DNA of 64,000 nucleotides from Amaurobius ferox (lineage: Eukaryota > Arthropoda > Arachnida > Araneae > Amaurobiidae), in assembly GCA_951213105.1 (NCBI GenBank), contig OX578150.1, forward strand, positions 25,052,022-25,116,021, given 5' to 3'. Below are positions 23,047-33,888 of the stretch, in pieces. The notes below the pieces were generated by a model, which saw nothing but the letters and a program-made list of their open reading frames with translations, did not search any database and had not been told where the DNA came from. Numbering within the stretch: position 1 is the stretch's first letter; every line of letters begins with the position of its first letter. The position numbers and the translations under genes were made by a program.

Positions 23047-24155
23047 ATGGCAACTGGAGTTGAAAGCAGTGAATATGCTTATCTGGAACAACCAGATGTT
23101 GAAGTAGAAGAGGACTTTAACCACTATGTGGATGAAGCATTACAGGCTCAAGAGAGCATTATATCTACCATTGTCTCACAAAAAGTTAATGTGGCTCCAC
23201 AAGTTAAAATTAGAGAAGAACTTGGTAATTTGATCAAGATTGTCATTGAGCAACAGAAAATAATTGCAGTTGAAAAATCAAAAAGGGGGAAAGAGAAAGG
23301 ACTGTTGTTCCTTCCTATGCACAGAAATTGGTTGAGCATGATAAACCAAAAGGGACAGTAGTTGTCCCTGGAACCAAAATACGGGGACGATCTCTAAGTG
23401 TTAAGCGAATCACCCATGTTGTCTCAATATTGCCGAAAATGGAACAATCCTCTGAAGCAACAAGAAGAGAAGTTCAGGGACTGGTGAACCCTACCAAGTT
23501 GAATATTAGTGTAAAAAAGGTGAAGAAGATTAGGAAGGGAGGCATTTTGGTAGAAACCTCGAAAAGTGAAGACCTGGATGTCCTTATCCAAGAGTTCAAG
23601 GACAAGGATACTTTAAGCAACTACACAATAAGTAAACCGAAAAAGAAGAAGCCCCAATTGATATTATATAATATCCAAGATGAATACACAAAAGAAGACT
23701 TAGTTGCGAGGATCACAGAACAGAATGAGGAAATTGATGATCCTGCAAAAGTAGAAGCAAAATACAGTTTTATAAGTAGAGGAGGCACAAATTGGATACT
23801 AGAAGTAGATCCAGAGACTTTTACTAAGTTAATTAAAAAGAGCAAGATCAGTTTAGGGTGGTATAAAGTTAATTTTAGAGAACACTTGCGACCTTATGCC
23901 TGCTTTAAGTGTTGGAATTATGGACATATCGGAAAATTTTGCCCTGGTAAAGTTGTTTGTATAAAATGTGGTTCTGAAGAACACAAAGCTACTGACTGTA
24001 CAGAAATGGTAAAGTGCTAAAATTTTGTAAAGCACAATGGAAAATTTGGTTCTAAATTTAAGACGGATCACAAGTGCAATGACGTCGCTTGCCCTGTTTA
24101 CATGAAAGAACTTTCTTTTGTGGCTTCTAAAGTCGATTATGGACTTATTGATTAA
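23047..24155 (+). pseudogene. C1 ORF1 (zinc-knuckle protein), broken
   Basis: ATG 23047 (MATGVESSEYAYLEQPD). A small deletion near 23282-23350 shifts the frame, and a TAA at 24018-24020 replaces the AAA seen in C2. The protein has an acidic N-terminus and a middle domain with KKVKKIRKGGILVETS and KPQLILYNIQDEYTKEDL (RRM-like). Two good CCHC knuckles follow: CFKCWNYGHIGKFC and CIKCGSEEHKATDC. The reading would end VDYGLID at 24155. The role is RNA binding in the retrotransposon RNP. It differs from A ORF1 in sequence but shares the middle-domain/CCHC order. Confidence 0.85.
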
Positions 24156-24672
24156 TTGTATGTTTTTTGTTGTTCAGCATAATTGTTTCATTGGTATTTA
24201 TATTGTCTTATAGGATTGGCTCGAGTAGCATTGTTTGTTGGCTGGAGTTGCTATGCATTGTATTGTAATAAATATTTTTTGTTGGCTCTGTTTTCCTGAT
24301 TAGGGAATTTTGTATCTGAAGTGCATGTTTACTGAATATCATTGTATTATTTGTAACCGGCCAAGGGGGCCTGGCTTTTGTTATTCCTGTCAGAGGATGA
24401 GGATCTGTTTTTGTTTTGGCTGGTGGTCTTTTTGTCGTGTTTTCGTGTTGGTCCCCGACGACCTGCTCGGCGCTTGGTGTCGGTGCGTGGCTGTTGGGGG
24501 TTCTGAGTTGGAGGCGTCGGCTCTGTCCCGCTGGTGTCGGCTTCTGCCGGTGGTGCTTCCGCCGGTGGTCGCTGGGCTGGGGGGCATGTGCTGAGGGCGG
24601 CTGGATTATGGTCGCGATGACGGTTCATCTTTTTCCGTGTACCTTCGGGTGGGTCGGGCTTCTCTTTTTGAG
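24156..24672 (+). other. C1 3' UTR
   Basis: An AT-rich part with AATAAA (about 24270), then a strikingly GC-rich tail (24420-24600) beginning CAGAGGATGAGGATCTG and ending in the shared 3' terminus. The antisense Pro/Thr-rich ORF here (24347-24709 minus) also appears in C2 but is a by-product of GC-rich sequence. Confidence 0.7.
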
Positions 24673-24779
24673 TTACCCTACTGGCCCAATTAGCGAAGGA
24701 AGCCACCAAGAGAATAATTATAGATTATCAATTCAAGTTGAGTAAAGATCAAATTAAGAAGAGGATCCAAAAAGAGGTG
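24670..24779 (+). repeat. 110-bp direct repeat flanking E1, left
   Basis: 110 bases identical to 35919-36028, covering GAG-TTACCCTACTG and the first 96 bp of the E3 fragment (LAKEATKRIIIDYQF coding). It is interpreted as a long target-site duplication created when E1 inserted into E3. The two elements flanked and bounded by it (E1 and E3) are otherwise clearly different in sequence. Confidence 0.8.
24673..24683 (+). other. Junction 11-mer TTACCCTACTG (C1/E3)
   Basis: Follows the C1 3' terminus TTTTTGAG and precedes GCCCAATTAGCG of the truncated E3 element. Confidence 0.75.
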
Positions 24780-27223
24780 TATTATAGATTATTAGAAAGC
24801 TCTTCTGACTCGATTGAGGGGTCCCGGGGAATTGGCCTAGCGCTGGGCGTCACCCCCGAGACGCACCCTTATGAGTTAGTTGAAGGAATCCATAGGAGGT
24901 TTACAAGTCAGAGAACAAGTGCTCTTGCTTTTGCTGAAGGTGAAATTAATGAAAGAGAAAATGGAGAAGGAATTTGGGAAAATGTTCCCTTTACAGAATA
25001 TGAATTGAATAAAGTGGTGGAAAGTATGAATGTGAATAAAGCCCCTAGTCATACCGGACTGACGATTGAAATAATTAAAGAAATGTATTATGTAAACAGA
25101 CAATGGTTCTTAAATATTATGAATAAATGTTGGGAATATTCTATTTTTCCAGATGTTTGGAAAATCGCTAAGGTGGTTTTAATTCCTAAAGAAGGCAAAG
25201 ATCGTAAAAAACCGAGCTCTTATAGACCTATTTGCCTTTTACCGGTTTGGGGAAAGGTTTTGGACAAGATGATTACCAACAGGATGAGTTTTTGCCTTAA
25301 TAATCAGTTAAGTGAAAATCAATATGGATTTAGGAAAAATAGAAGCACAATAGATGCATTAAAATCTATTGTGGAAAGTAGATTTGTAAATAAAAACAAT
25401 AATAAGATTACCTGTTTAATATCTCTTGATATACAAAATGCTTTTAACACTGTTAGGAAACAGGATGTGGAAAAACAGATGAATAATTATTCATTACCTT
25501 TGAAGTTAAGGAAAATAGTAAATAGCTTCTTAAATGAAAGAAAAGTTTATATCGAAGAATCGAATACTTATTTGAATTATGATATTGGAGTCCCTCAAGG
25601 ATCGAGTTTGGCTCCGATCCTGTGGTTGATCATTATGGATGAGGCCTTAAAAATCGATTTTAATAACGATGAAGTTAGAATACAGGCTTTTGCAGATGAT
25701 ATCGCAATCATAATCATGGCAAGAGCTTCCTACTTATTAGGAGGAACAGGAACCTTGGCTATTAAAAAGTTGGAAGATTGGGCTGCTAAATTTAGTTTAA
25801 AATTTAGCAGAGAAAAGTGTAAATACATAATGTTTCCTTATAAGAAAACAATTACATGTTTTCCTGATATAAAATTATATGGAAAAAGAATCAGTTATGA
25901 TAAAAATCTGAAGTATTTGGGTGTGCAATTTGACCCAAAATTATTTTGGACAGCTCACTTAAATGAAGTGAAAAACAAAGTACTGAACTTTCATGGAAAG
26001 TTAAACAGGATCGTAAGAGCAACATGGGGACTTAAACCTGAAATCAGAAAAGAAATATACTTAAAGGCGGTAGAAAAATTCATCTCATATGGAGCTGAAA
26101 TATGGCACAGAGACATAAGGAGGATAAATGATAAATTGATTCAGAGAATAGCGTTGCTGTCTATAACAAAGTCATACAAAACAACATCCAACATGGATCT
26201 TCAAGTTCTAGCGGGATGTTTGCCACTAGACTTGAAACTAAAAAGAGAAACTACCTTCTATAGAGGATTTCATTGGGGAGAAAATATTTTAATACGAGAA
26301 GAAATAATTGAACATAAAGATATAGAACAAATGAGTTACTTGAAGAAACCGCCCTGGAAAGAACAAATTTTGAATTGGGATGATAAAATTCCAAATAAGG
26401 AACAAAGGATAATTTATACAGATGGTTCGAAAATCAATGGAAAAGTGGGATGTGCATTTGTAGAGTATGAAGAAGGTAGAATTCAATATCAAGAACAACA
26501 TAGGTTAAATAATACTACAACGGTGTATAATGCAGAGCTTTACGCAGTAAGTAAAGCAGTTGAATATATCTTAAAACAGAAATTTGAAAGTATACACATT
26601 TGCACAGATTCAAGGTCTGTGTTACAGGCTTTAAGCTCCTATGAAAATAATAATGAAGAAGTCTTAAAACTAAAAGATGTAATGATACAAAATATGGAAA
26701 GAATTAAACTACACTGGATAAAAGCCCATGTCGGAATAATAGGAAATGAAAAAGCAGATGAACTAGCAAAAGAAGCAACAGGAAAATTGGAAATAAGTTA
26801 TTCCTTTAAATGGAGCAAGCAGCAGATAAAGAAGATGATGGAATTGGAATCATCAAGAATTGGCAACAAAGATGGGAAGAGAATCGAGTGGGGAAAAAGT
26901 TATACAACGAATTTGGAAAAGTCTCAACAAAAAGATTATGTGGAGATTTCTATATAAACCAAGTGCTGACGGGACATGGAGCATTCAAGAATTACCAAAA
27001 TAGATTTTTTGGAAAGGACCAAAGCTGCCAATGTGGAAAATCGGATGGAACTGTAAAACATACCATTTACGAATGTGAATTTTGGGATTCTATTAGGAAA
27101 AATTACTTTCCAGTAAATTATGTTAATGTAAATATTCTTAAGTTGTGTTTATTACCTAAATGTAGGAAAGGAGTTATAGAGATTATGAAAAATGTGTTGG
27201 CTATGGAAATGAATTTGGAGTAA
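24780..27223 (+). pseudogene. E1 ORF2: reverse transcriptase, RNase H, C-terminal finger
   Basis: An open frame from the truncation point. RT: FTEYELNKVVESMNVNKAPS, SYRPICLLPVWGKVLDK, NQYGFRKNRSTIDAL, SLDIQNAFNTV, GVPQGSSLAPILWLI, active site FADD at 25689-25700. RNase H: IIYTDGSKINGKVG (Asp), YNAELYAV (Glu), ICTDSRSVLQAL (Asp), GNEKADELAKEAT (Asp). A frameshift near 26840 moves the C-terminus to another frame carrying CQCGKSDGTVKHTIYEC (C-X-C-X7-H-X4-C) and a TAA at 27221-27223. The endonuclease is missing through 5' truncation. Same clade as A, but only distantly similar. Confidence 0.87.
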
Positions 27224-27234
27224 ATACTTAGATG

Positions 27235-27239
27235 GATGT
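27235..27239. repeat. LTR element target duplication GATGT, left
   Basis: GATGT precedes the 5' LTR and recurs at 35471-35475 after the 3' LTR. Confidence 0.85.
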
Positions 27240-28138
27240 TGTAATGCCAGAAATGTAAAGTAATAAATATTTGGAAGGATTAAAAAATAATGGAACCAGG
27301 AATGCGGGCGGATTATCCCCACGCTAAGCAGATGGGCGATAATATACAGGTGGCCCCATATCTTACATACCACGCCCATGTTTACATACCACACTAAGCC
27401 GTTTGGCGGCAACCGAGACGGCGACGCCATGTCTACGGATTAGCTCTCAGCTCTACATTTCAGCACGTGGACCGCCGACCGAAAAAGGGATATAAGTGAG
27501 AGTTGCTCGAAGTGGGAGTCAGAATTGGTCAAGGCAGGCTGTTGGAGTTAGACTAGTCAAGAAGAAGCGACGGTAGCAGAGTTAAGAGTTGTGTGTGCGT
27601 CTCTGATATAGGAATTCGAAGGAGAGCTCATGTTCATCTGGTATTGCAAGTGTAAAGTGTGACAAAGCATCGGTGTTACCCAAGTTATATGAAAGAAGAT
27701 CAGGTACCGTACAATTAAACTATATGAGGATAACCTCTTTGTCTAAATTTGTGTTTTTAAGGAAAAGCTAATTAATGCATCCCACCACGTGCTCCAACCA
27801 AATATCAATTCATCTGGCATTACACCCCCCGAACTACCATTGAGATGTATTCCACTATTGTGATATTTATTTAATTTGTAAAACTAAAGAGTGTAAATTG
27901 AGTATGTGATAAATAAATGTTTGTTCATTTACTATTAACCTTAATTTTTAGTTTGTTAACTTAGTATCCCGTTAATCACAGAAATAGGTGGGTTTTGCGG
28001 CCACCAACGCAATGTACACAGCAGTAAGTTTTAGAACAGATTACATGTATAATTAATATACTAATAAATAATTAATTTAATGTAAAATGCATTTTTTGAC
28101 AATATTAATTTTAATCAACAAAATTAATAATCGGCACA
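27240..28138 (+). repeat. 5' LTR (899 bp)
   Basis: Begins TGTAATGCCAG and ends AATCGGCACA. Matches 34572-35470 except for two substitutions I can see (C/T in TCAGCTYTACATT; A/C in GAAAGMAGATCAGG). Carries ATAAATAAA-type signals in its latter half. Confidence 0.95.
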
Positions 28139-28140
28139 TT

Positions 28141-28158
28141 TGGTGCTCGTGACTTTAG
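28141..28158 (+). promoter_or_regulatory. Probable primer binding site
   Basis: TGGTGCTCGTGACTTTAG starts 2 bp after the 5' LTR with the TGG expected to pair with a tRNA CCA end. The tRNA identity is not assigned. Confidence 0.6.
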
Positions 28159-28519
28159 CAGTAACGGGAATAAAATAAGGATTTATGAAATTAATAAAAA
28201 TAAAAGGAATAATAATAATAAAAAATAAATATTGATAAGGTTGGACAACTGGTGGCGACATAGATGATTGTGAAAATATTGTGCACAATTCTCATTTCTC
28301 CTTATGTTATATGTATGATTATGTAAAGTTTTATCAATGAAATGGAAAAAATGGTTCTTTTAAATGAGATCAAAGGTATAATTAGAAAAATGGGATATAG
28401 GAATGGGACCAGTTAAAAAAGTGGTGAAAAGTTCAATTATAACAAGGAGTTCAAGTTTGAAAGAAGATTCAAAAATATCAAATAAAAATTAAGGTAAATT
28501 GGATAGAGATAATAAAAAT

Positions 28520-29542
28520 ATGGATATTCCATTAATGCAGATCCTGCCATTATTTAGTGGGAGTAAGGAGGAAGATATAAATTTCTTTATAAAACAATTT
28601 GATGAATTAGCGGAGTTAGCAAGTTGGAAGGAAGAGCATAAAGTGGCTATCATTAAAACCAGATTAAAAGATAAGGCTATGCAGTTTTTAATTCAAAACC
28701 CTGAATTACAAAACGAAAAGGAGTTTGATAAAATAAAAATATTACTAATAAATAAATTTTCAAACAGAATAACGATTACGCAAGAACAGGACGCTTTCAA
28801 TAAAATAAAACAAACGCCTGATATGTCAGTGGACGAGCTTGTGCTAAAAATAATAAACGCAGCGCGTAAATTTTTGAACCTTAAGGATACAACAGATGGA
28901 GAGGTAGAGAAAATAACCAATAAAATAATGTTGGGAAAATTCATTAGCGCATTACGCCCTGATTTGGCAATTGAAGTGAAGAAAAAAGATCCGCAGCGGT
29001 TTGAAGATGCCATAAAAGATGCTGAACTGTTTGAAATAATTCTTAATGATAGGACTCCAGAAGAATCACATTACGAACTGAAAGAAATGTTACTTACAAC
29101 ACAGGTTCAAGATTTGACTTTAGAAATTAATAAATTAAAATTGCAAAATATACCAAATCAATCCATGGAACGAGCTGTTTTTTGCATAGGGTGCGGAAAA
29201 AATGGACATTATTTCTCAGATTGCTGGTACAATGAGTGTAATACTGCATTTGCAAGGAATCCCAAACGAATGAATTATCAGCAATATGGGTTGGAGCAAA
29301 CAAATTATATCAGAGGAAACAGAAACGAAAATCGCAGAAATTTTGAACGAGGAGGATATAATAGAAATGATAGGGAATATCAAGGAAATAATAATGATCA
29401 AAGAAATTATTACGATCAATTAGAAACCAACGTAGAAAATAGAGAGAGGCAAAGTATAAGAGGAAATTTTAGGGGGCGCAACGGAAGAAATATAAGATCA
29501 AACACATATGAGAGAAACAATAATAATAGTAATTTAAACTAA
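28520..29542 (+). CDS. gag: LTR retrotransposon Gag
   Basis: A structural capsid/nucleocapsid polyprotein of 340 residues from ATG 28520 (the frame is open a little further upstream without ATG). It has a retrotransposon-gag-like helical domain (FSGSKEEDINFFIKQFDELA; FDKIKILLINKFSN), one CCHC knuckle CIGCGKNGHYFSDC near residue 233, and a basic Arg/Asn/Gly-rich tail (RGNFRGRNGRN) suited to RNA binding. It ends TAA 29540-29542, directly after the slippery heptamer that gives access to pol. Confidence 0.92.
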   Translation: MDIPLMQILPLFSGSKEEDINFFIKQFDELAELASWKEEHKVAIIKTRLKDKAMQFLIQNPELQNEKEFDKIKILLINKFSNRITITQEQDAFNKIKQTPDMSVDELVLKIINAARKFLNLKDTTDGEVEKITNKIMLGKFISALRPDLAIEVKKKDPQRFEDAIKDAELFEIILNDRTPEESHYELKEMLLTTQVQDLTLEINKLKLQNIPNQSMERAVFCIGCGKNGHYFSDCWYNECNTAFARNPKRMNYQQYGLEQTNYIRGNRNENRRNFERGGYNRNDREYQGNNNDQRNYYDQLETNVENRERQSIRGNFRGRNGRNIRSNTYERNNNNSNLN

Positions 29543-29585
29543 GAGCTGGAATTTGGGACCAAGGAACGAATCGTACAAATTCCAG
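29533..29585 (+). promoter_or_regulatory. -1 ribosomal frameshift signal between gag and pol
   Basis: The slippery heptamer T-TTA-AAC (29533-29539) sits in the zero frame of gag, immediately before its TAA stop. Six bases later comes a perfect 10-bp stem: CTGGAATTTG (29546-29555) pairs with CAAATTCCAG (29576-29585) around a 20-nt loop. A -1 slip enters the pol frame, which is open from CTA 29539. Heptamer, spacer and stem all match the canonical arrangement. Confidence 0.88.
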
Positions 29586-32500
29586 AGAAATAAATAAATT
29601 CGGTTCACAAACATATAGAAATAACAAAAATGGAGATGACTGGCAAAACTATACAAATTTGGAGAGAGGACAATATTATGAAAATAATGATAAAGCAAAA
29701 TATGATACAAAAAGTATCCTTTCAAGCGAATGTGAAAACGTATCTAGCCCACAATTACCGATGGTAGAAATAGATTGCAAAGGAATAAAAATAATAAGTG
29801 TAATTGATAGTGGGGCTCAAGTTAGTATTATAGATTTGGAAACATTTCAAAAACTAAAACAGAATAGAAATGTAAAAATAAAATACATAACCAGAAGAGT
29901 AATACTTCAGACGTTTACTAAAGAAAATATAGAATTTTTAAATTGCATTCAATTTTCATTTAGAATTGGGGAAAAGGCATGCAAAAATTATTTTTTCGTG
30001 ACAAAACAGAACTTTCAGGGGCAATATAAAATGCTTTTAGGCTACGACTTTTTATCCTCACATAAAGCAATTTTAAATACAAAAGATAACGAAGTACAAT
30101 TTGGGAATACTGCGATTAAATTGTATAAAAGTGAAAATACAAACCCAATACAGAATTCAAAACAAAAACCACAAAGCCAGGGAATTCGCGATGAAAATAG
30201 ATATAATAGTAATTATGAAAATTATAATACTGATGACGACGAATATGAGGAAATAAATAGTTGTTATAATGAATCCAATAATGAGAATGAAGATAGAATA
30301 AGCGATGATAATGATGACGACGAATATAAGGAAATAAATAATTGTTGTAATGAATTCAATAATGAGAATGAAGGTAGAATAAGCGAGGATAATGAAAGCG
30401 ATAACGATAGAAAAAACGCTAATATGCAAAATTGTAGCACTCGCGATAATGTAAATGATGAAAAATGGTTACCAAGTTCTAATGAAAGTAATAAGAATAA
30501 GAATGTTAAAAAGAAAGAGGAAAAGCAGATTTTCGCTAAATTGAAAAGAAAAATAACATTAAAGCCAGGGGAGTCAGAAATAGTCCAATTGATTTTGTCA
30601 CAGGAATTAAATGAGGGACAGGATGTTTTATTTTCTCCAATAAAAATGGCAAGAACATTAATCACGGAGGAAGCGATCCAAAGTATAGAAAATAAAAATA
30701 AGATTAGAATGTTGTTATACAATGAAAAAAATTGCCAAATTACACTTAATAAAAACATGAACGTGGGTATAATAACAGAACAAATCGAAATTGTTGATAC
30801 AAAAAATAAAAGCAGTAAACCCACGTTGGAAATTAATAATATTCAAAATTTAAATAAAACAGATTATCAACAAATTCGGGAATTAAGAAAGAAAGAAATA
30901 TCTCCAGACGATTTTCAAGTACAGCACTTAAATAAGGAAGATAGAAATAAAGTTATTGCATTAATGATGACCAATACAGAGGTTTTTTCAAAGTCATATG
31001 CTACCCTAGGTAAAACATCAGCAATAGTACCGAAAATCGAACTTATGCACAATTATCCTATTCAGAGTCGACCATACCCAATTCCGAGAGCAGTACGAGA
31101 AATTGCGCAAAAAGAAATTAGGGAATTATTGGAAAATGACATTATTGAAAGTTCACAAAGCACGTACGCTAGTCCCATTATTCTTGTAAAGAAACCAAGT
31201 AAACCAAATGAAGAACCTAAATATAGACTTGCTATTGATTATAGGGCCATAAACGCGTATTTACCACTTTTGCCAATAAACTTACCAAAGGTGAAGGATA
31301 TATTACAAAATATCGCTGGTAGTAAAATTTATACAGTTATGGATTTGAAGGCGGCGTTTTTTCAGATCGAACTAAGAAAACAAGATAGAAAGGCCCTAAC
31401 GTTCACAACTTTTATGGGAAATTTTAATCCTAAAAGAATTCCGTTTGGTCTTAAAAACTCAGGAGCATATTTTCAACTTTTAATGAACAAAGTGTTAGGA
31501 GATCTATCAGAGTTAAAAATATACTTTTACTTAGATGACTTAGTCATATGCGCACAAAATAACGACGAAATGTTAGAGAAAATCAAAATTGTTTTCCAAA
31601 GATTGAAAGAAAATAATTTAACACTCGACCCGGCGAAGTTACAGATATGCAAATCGCAAATTGAATTTTTAGGATATAAAGTAAATGCGAATGGTATAAG
31701 CCCATCAATAAAAAACTGTGCAAAAGTGCAAAATTTCAAACAACCCCAAACGGTTAAACAAGTAAAAAGCTTTCTTGGGACAACAAACTATTTTAGAGGT
31801 CTGATAAAAAATTATGCACAAATTGCAGAACCGTTGGTAAATTTGACAAAAAAGAATGTTAGGTTCGAGTGGAATAATGAATGTAGAAAAGCTTTTGAAA
31901 AATTAAAAAATGCAATTTTTAAAGAACCAGTTGTAAGACAGCCGGATGAAGTAAACCCGTTTGTCTTAACTACGGATGGCTCAGGTAAGGGAATTAGTAG
32001 TATTTTGATGCAAAGGGTAAATGGAGTCGATCATGTTATCGAATTTTATTCAAGACCTGTGAACCCGGCAGAGAAGCGTTATCCTGCAATAAAGCTAGAA
32101 TTGCTAGCTATACACGCATCCTTACAACACTTCAGAGAATATCTGTTCGGAAGGAGTTTCACCTTGCTGAGTGACGCAAAATCCCTTATGTACCACATAA
32201 AATTAGATAAAATGCCAAATATCATATCGAGGTGGCTAATTGACATAAGTCAGTATGATTTTAAATTCAAATATCAAAAAGGTGAAAATAACGCAAGTGA
32301 TTATTGCTCGAGATATGTATTTGACAATGATAACCAAATCAAATATGTAAATACTTTAATTAAAAATGATGAGATAAATGTGGAGAAAATATTAGAGCAA
32401 CAAATGGTAGATGAAAAATTAAGTAAAATTAGAGAGGAATTACAAAAAGGAAGAAACCGATATCACAATAACAAGGTATACTATATTGATAGCCAAAATA

Positions 32501-33888
32501 AACTGTTAATGGTAAAGAAGGAAAATAAAAGACAAACGTATAGGAAAATAAATGAGAATAAGATTGTAATACCACACTCGCTAAAGGGAAAGATAATAGA
32601 GATAGCACATTTCCCTCATTTCGGAGTAAAAAAGACATACCAATTACTTTCAAGAAAATATTTTTGGATAGGGGCTTTCCAAGACGTGGAAAATTTTTGT
32701 AAGTCTTGTAATCAATGCTTATTAGTAAAACACAAAAATATACCACCAGCCAGACTTCAGGCTATGCCAGAAATATTAAAACCAGGAATATATTTACAAC
32801 TGGATTGCGTAGGAAAACTACCGCGCAGTAATGGAGGAAATAATTTTGTAATTACAATTGTAGACATGTTTTCACGATACTTTGAGGCCTATGCAGTCAG
32901 AGACATTACTGCTAAAACAATAGTGAATAAGCTAACAAACTTCGTGACAACTTATGGAGTTCCAATTATTATTCAAAGCGATAATGCTCAAAGTTTTAAA
33001 AGTAAAGAATACATAGATTTTACAAATGCATTAAATATTGAAAGGCGATACAGTTCGGTTTATTTCCCAAGTTCTTTAGGTCGTTGTGAAAGAATACACA
33101 GAGACATGAAACAATGTATAATGTGTTTGTCAAAGACTACGTTTGAATGGGATGAATCTTTAAAATGGTTTAAGTTTTATGTGAATAACACTATTAACAG
33201 TAATACAGGATTTGAGCCTTCATTCCTGTTCTATCTTAGAGATTTATCATTGCCATTTGAAAATATTAAACAAACAAACATACCAAGTAAGGAAGAAATA
33301 GATATAATGTATAGTGATGTAAATAATTATAAAAATTATGTGGCACAGCATTTAAAAAATATAGATAAAGTCGTGAAAGACGCATCGGAACAACAAAAGC
33401 TGATAAATGACAAACAAATAAAGAAATATAAAATAGTGAGAAAAAACGATATATTTATAGGAGCGACAGTGTACCTAAAAAAGTTCCTAAAACCAAGGGT
33501 ATTAGAGGATCGATATGATGGACCATTTAGAATTACGAAATTAGTCCGAAATAATAATGTTATAATATGTCTTAAAAGTGATGAAAATAAAACTTATAGA
33601 GTGCACATAAATAAACTATACATGGCAGCGGAGCGAAAACAATATTTGAAAGATAGTGACGAAAGCGAATCAAACCACACACACACACAGGACAAAGAAA
33701 AAAATCAAAATGAGAAAGTGATTAGAAATAATGATCAAAGTCAAATTAAGGAAGGGAAGGTCACTAAAGAAAAGCAATTAAACTGTGAAAATAATAGAAA
33801 TGATGATGAGGTTTGTTATAATGCCAGAGGGTATAATTTTCGCCCTCGAATTGTTGTAAATAGTAATTTCATAAAACAAAGAATATGA
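29539..33888 (+). CDS. pol: LTR retrotransposon Pol polyprotein
   Basis: Open from the frameshift site to TGA 33886-33888, about 1,449 codons, with no stop. Retropepsin: VIDSGAQVSIID (about 29800). A linker with a duplicated acidic segment follows (DDEYEEIN... and DDEYKEIN..., 30235-30400). RT: RLAIDYRAINAYL, MDLKAAFFQI, FYLDDLVI with YLDD at 31528-31539. RNase H: LTTDGSGKGI, LELLAI, LLSDAKSL. Integrase: HH-CC zinc finger (HFPHFG...CKSCNQC), the D, D and E of the core in QLDCVGK, IQSDNAQSF and GRCERIHRD, then a GPF-type C-terminal module (YDGPFRITKL). There is no chromodomain. It is expressed as Gag-Pol by -1 frameshifting and appears functional. Confidence 0.93.
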   Translation, partial: LRAGIWDQGTNRTNSREINKFGSQTYRNNKNGDDWQNYTNLERGQYYENNDKAKYDTKSILSSECENVSSPQLPMVEIDCKGIKIISVIDSGAQVSIIDLETFQKLKQNRNVKIKYITRRVILQTFTKENIEFLNCIQFSFRIGEKACKNYFFVTKQNFQGQYKMLLGYDFLSSHKAILNTKDNEVQFGNTAIKLYKSENTNPIQNSKQKPQSQGIRDENRYNSNYENYNTDDDEYEEINSCYNESNNENEDRISDDNDDDEYKEINNCCNEFNNENEGRISEDNESDNDRKNANMQNCSTRDNVNDEKWLPSSNESNKNKNVKKKEEKQIFAKLKRKITLKPGESEIVQLILSQELNEGQDVLFSPIKMARTLITEEAIQSIENKNKIRMLLYNEKNCQITLNKNMNVGIITEQIEIVDTKNKSSKPTLEINNIQNLNKTDYQQIRELRKKEISPDDFQVQHLNKEDRNKVIALMMTNTEVFSKSYATLGKTSAIVPKIELMHNYPIQSRPYPIPRAVREIAQKEIRELLENDIIESSQSTYASPIILVKKPSKPNEEPKYRLAIDYRAINAYLPLLPINLPKVKDILQNIAGSKIYTVMDLKAAFFQIELRKQDRKALTFTTFMGNFNPKRIPFGLKNSGAYFQLLMNKVLGDLSELKIYFYLDDLVICAQNNDEMLEKIKIVFQRLKENNLTLDPAKLQICKSQIEFLGYKVNANGISPSIKNCAKVQNFKQPQTVKQVKSFLGTTNYFRGLIKNYAQIAEPLVNLTKKNVRFEWNNECRKAFEKLKNAIFKEPVVRQPDEVNPFVLTTDGSGKGISSILMQRVNGVDHVIEFYSRPVNPAEKRYPAIKLELLAIHASLQHFREYLFGRSFTLLSDAKSLMYHIKLDKMPNIISRWLIDISQYDFKFKYQKGENNASDYCSRYVFDNDNQIKYVNTLIKNDEINVEKILEQQMVDEKLSKIREELQKGRNRYHNNKVYYIDSQNKLLMVKKENKRQTYRKINENKIVIPHSLKGKIIEIAHFPHFGVKKTYQLLSRKYFWIGAFQDVENFCKSCNQCLLVKHKNIPPARLQAMPEILKPGIYLQLDCVGKLPRSNGGNNFVITIVDMFSRYFEAYAVRDITAKTIVNKLTNFVTTYGVPIIIQSDNAQSFKSKEYIDFTNALNIERRYSSVYFPSSLGRCERIHRDMKQCIMCLSKTTFEWDESLKWFKFYVNNTINSNTGFEPSFLFYLRDLSLPFENIKQTNIPSKEEIDIMYSDVNNYKNYVAQHLKNIDKVVKDASEQQKLINDKQIKKYKIVRKNDIFIGATVYLKKFLKPRVLEDRYDGPFRITKLVRNNNVIICLKSDENKTYRVHINKLYMAAERKQYLKDSDESESNHTHTQDKEKNQNEKVIRNNDQSQIKEGKVTKEKQLNCENNRNDDEVCYNARGYNFRPRIVVNSNFIKQRI

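Larger units (their letters stand above)
22783..24672 (+). mobile_element. Half-LINE C1 (ORF1-only)
   Basis: About 1.9 kb: a C-run plus GGGGACCAGTG 5' end, a 5' UTR with predicted stems, ORF1, and a 3' UTR ending CCGTGTACCTTCGGGTGG...TTTGAG just before TTACCCTACTG. No ORF2 is present. The complete layout is repeated in C2 (37072-38962), so it is a real unit. Its last 60 or so bases match the 3' ends of the E elements, which do encode RT, so C could be mobilised by E in trans. Confidence 0.8.

Noticed and set aside
24347..24709. Antisense Pro/Thr/Arg-rich ORFs in the C1 and C2 3' UTRs (also 38638-38919)
   Set aside because: They lie in GC-rich 3' UTR where stops are rare; composition is low-complexity and the sense strand is also open in several frames.
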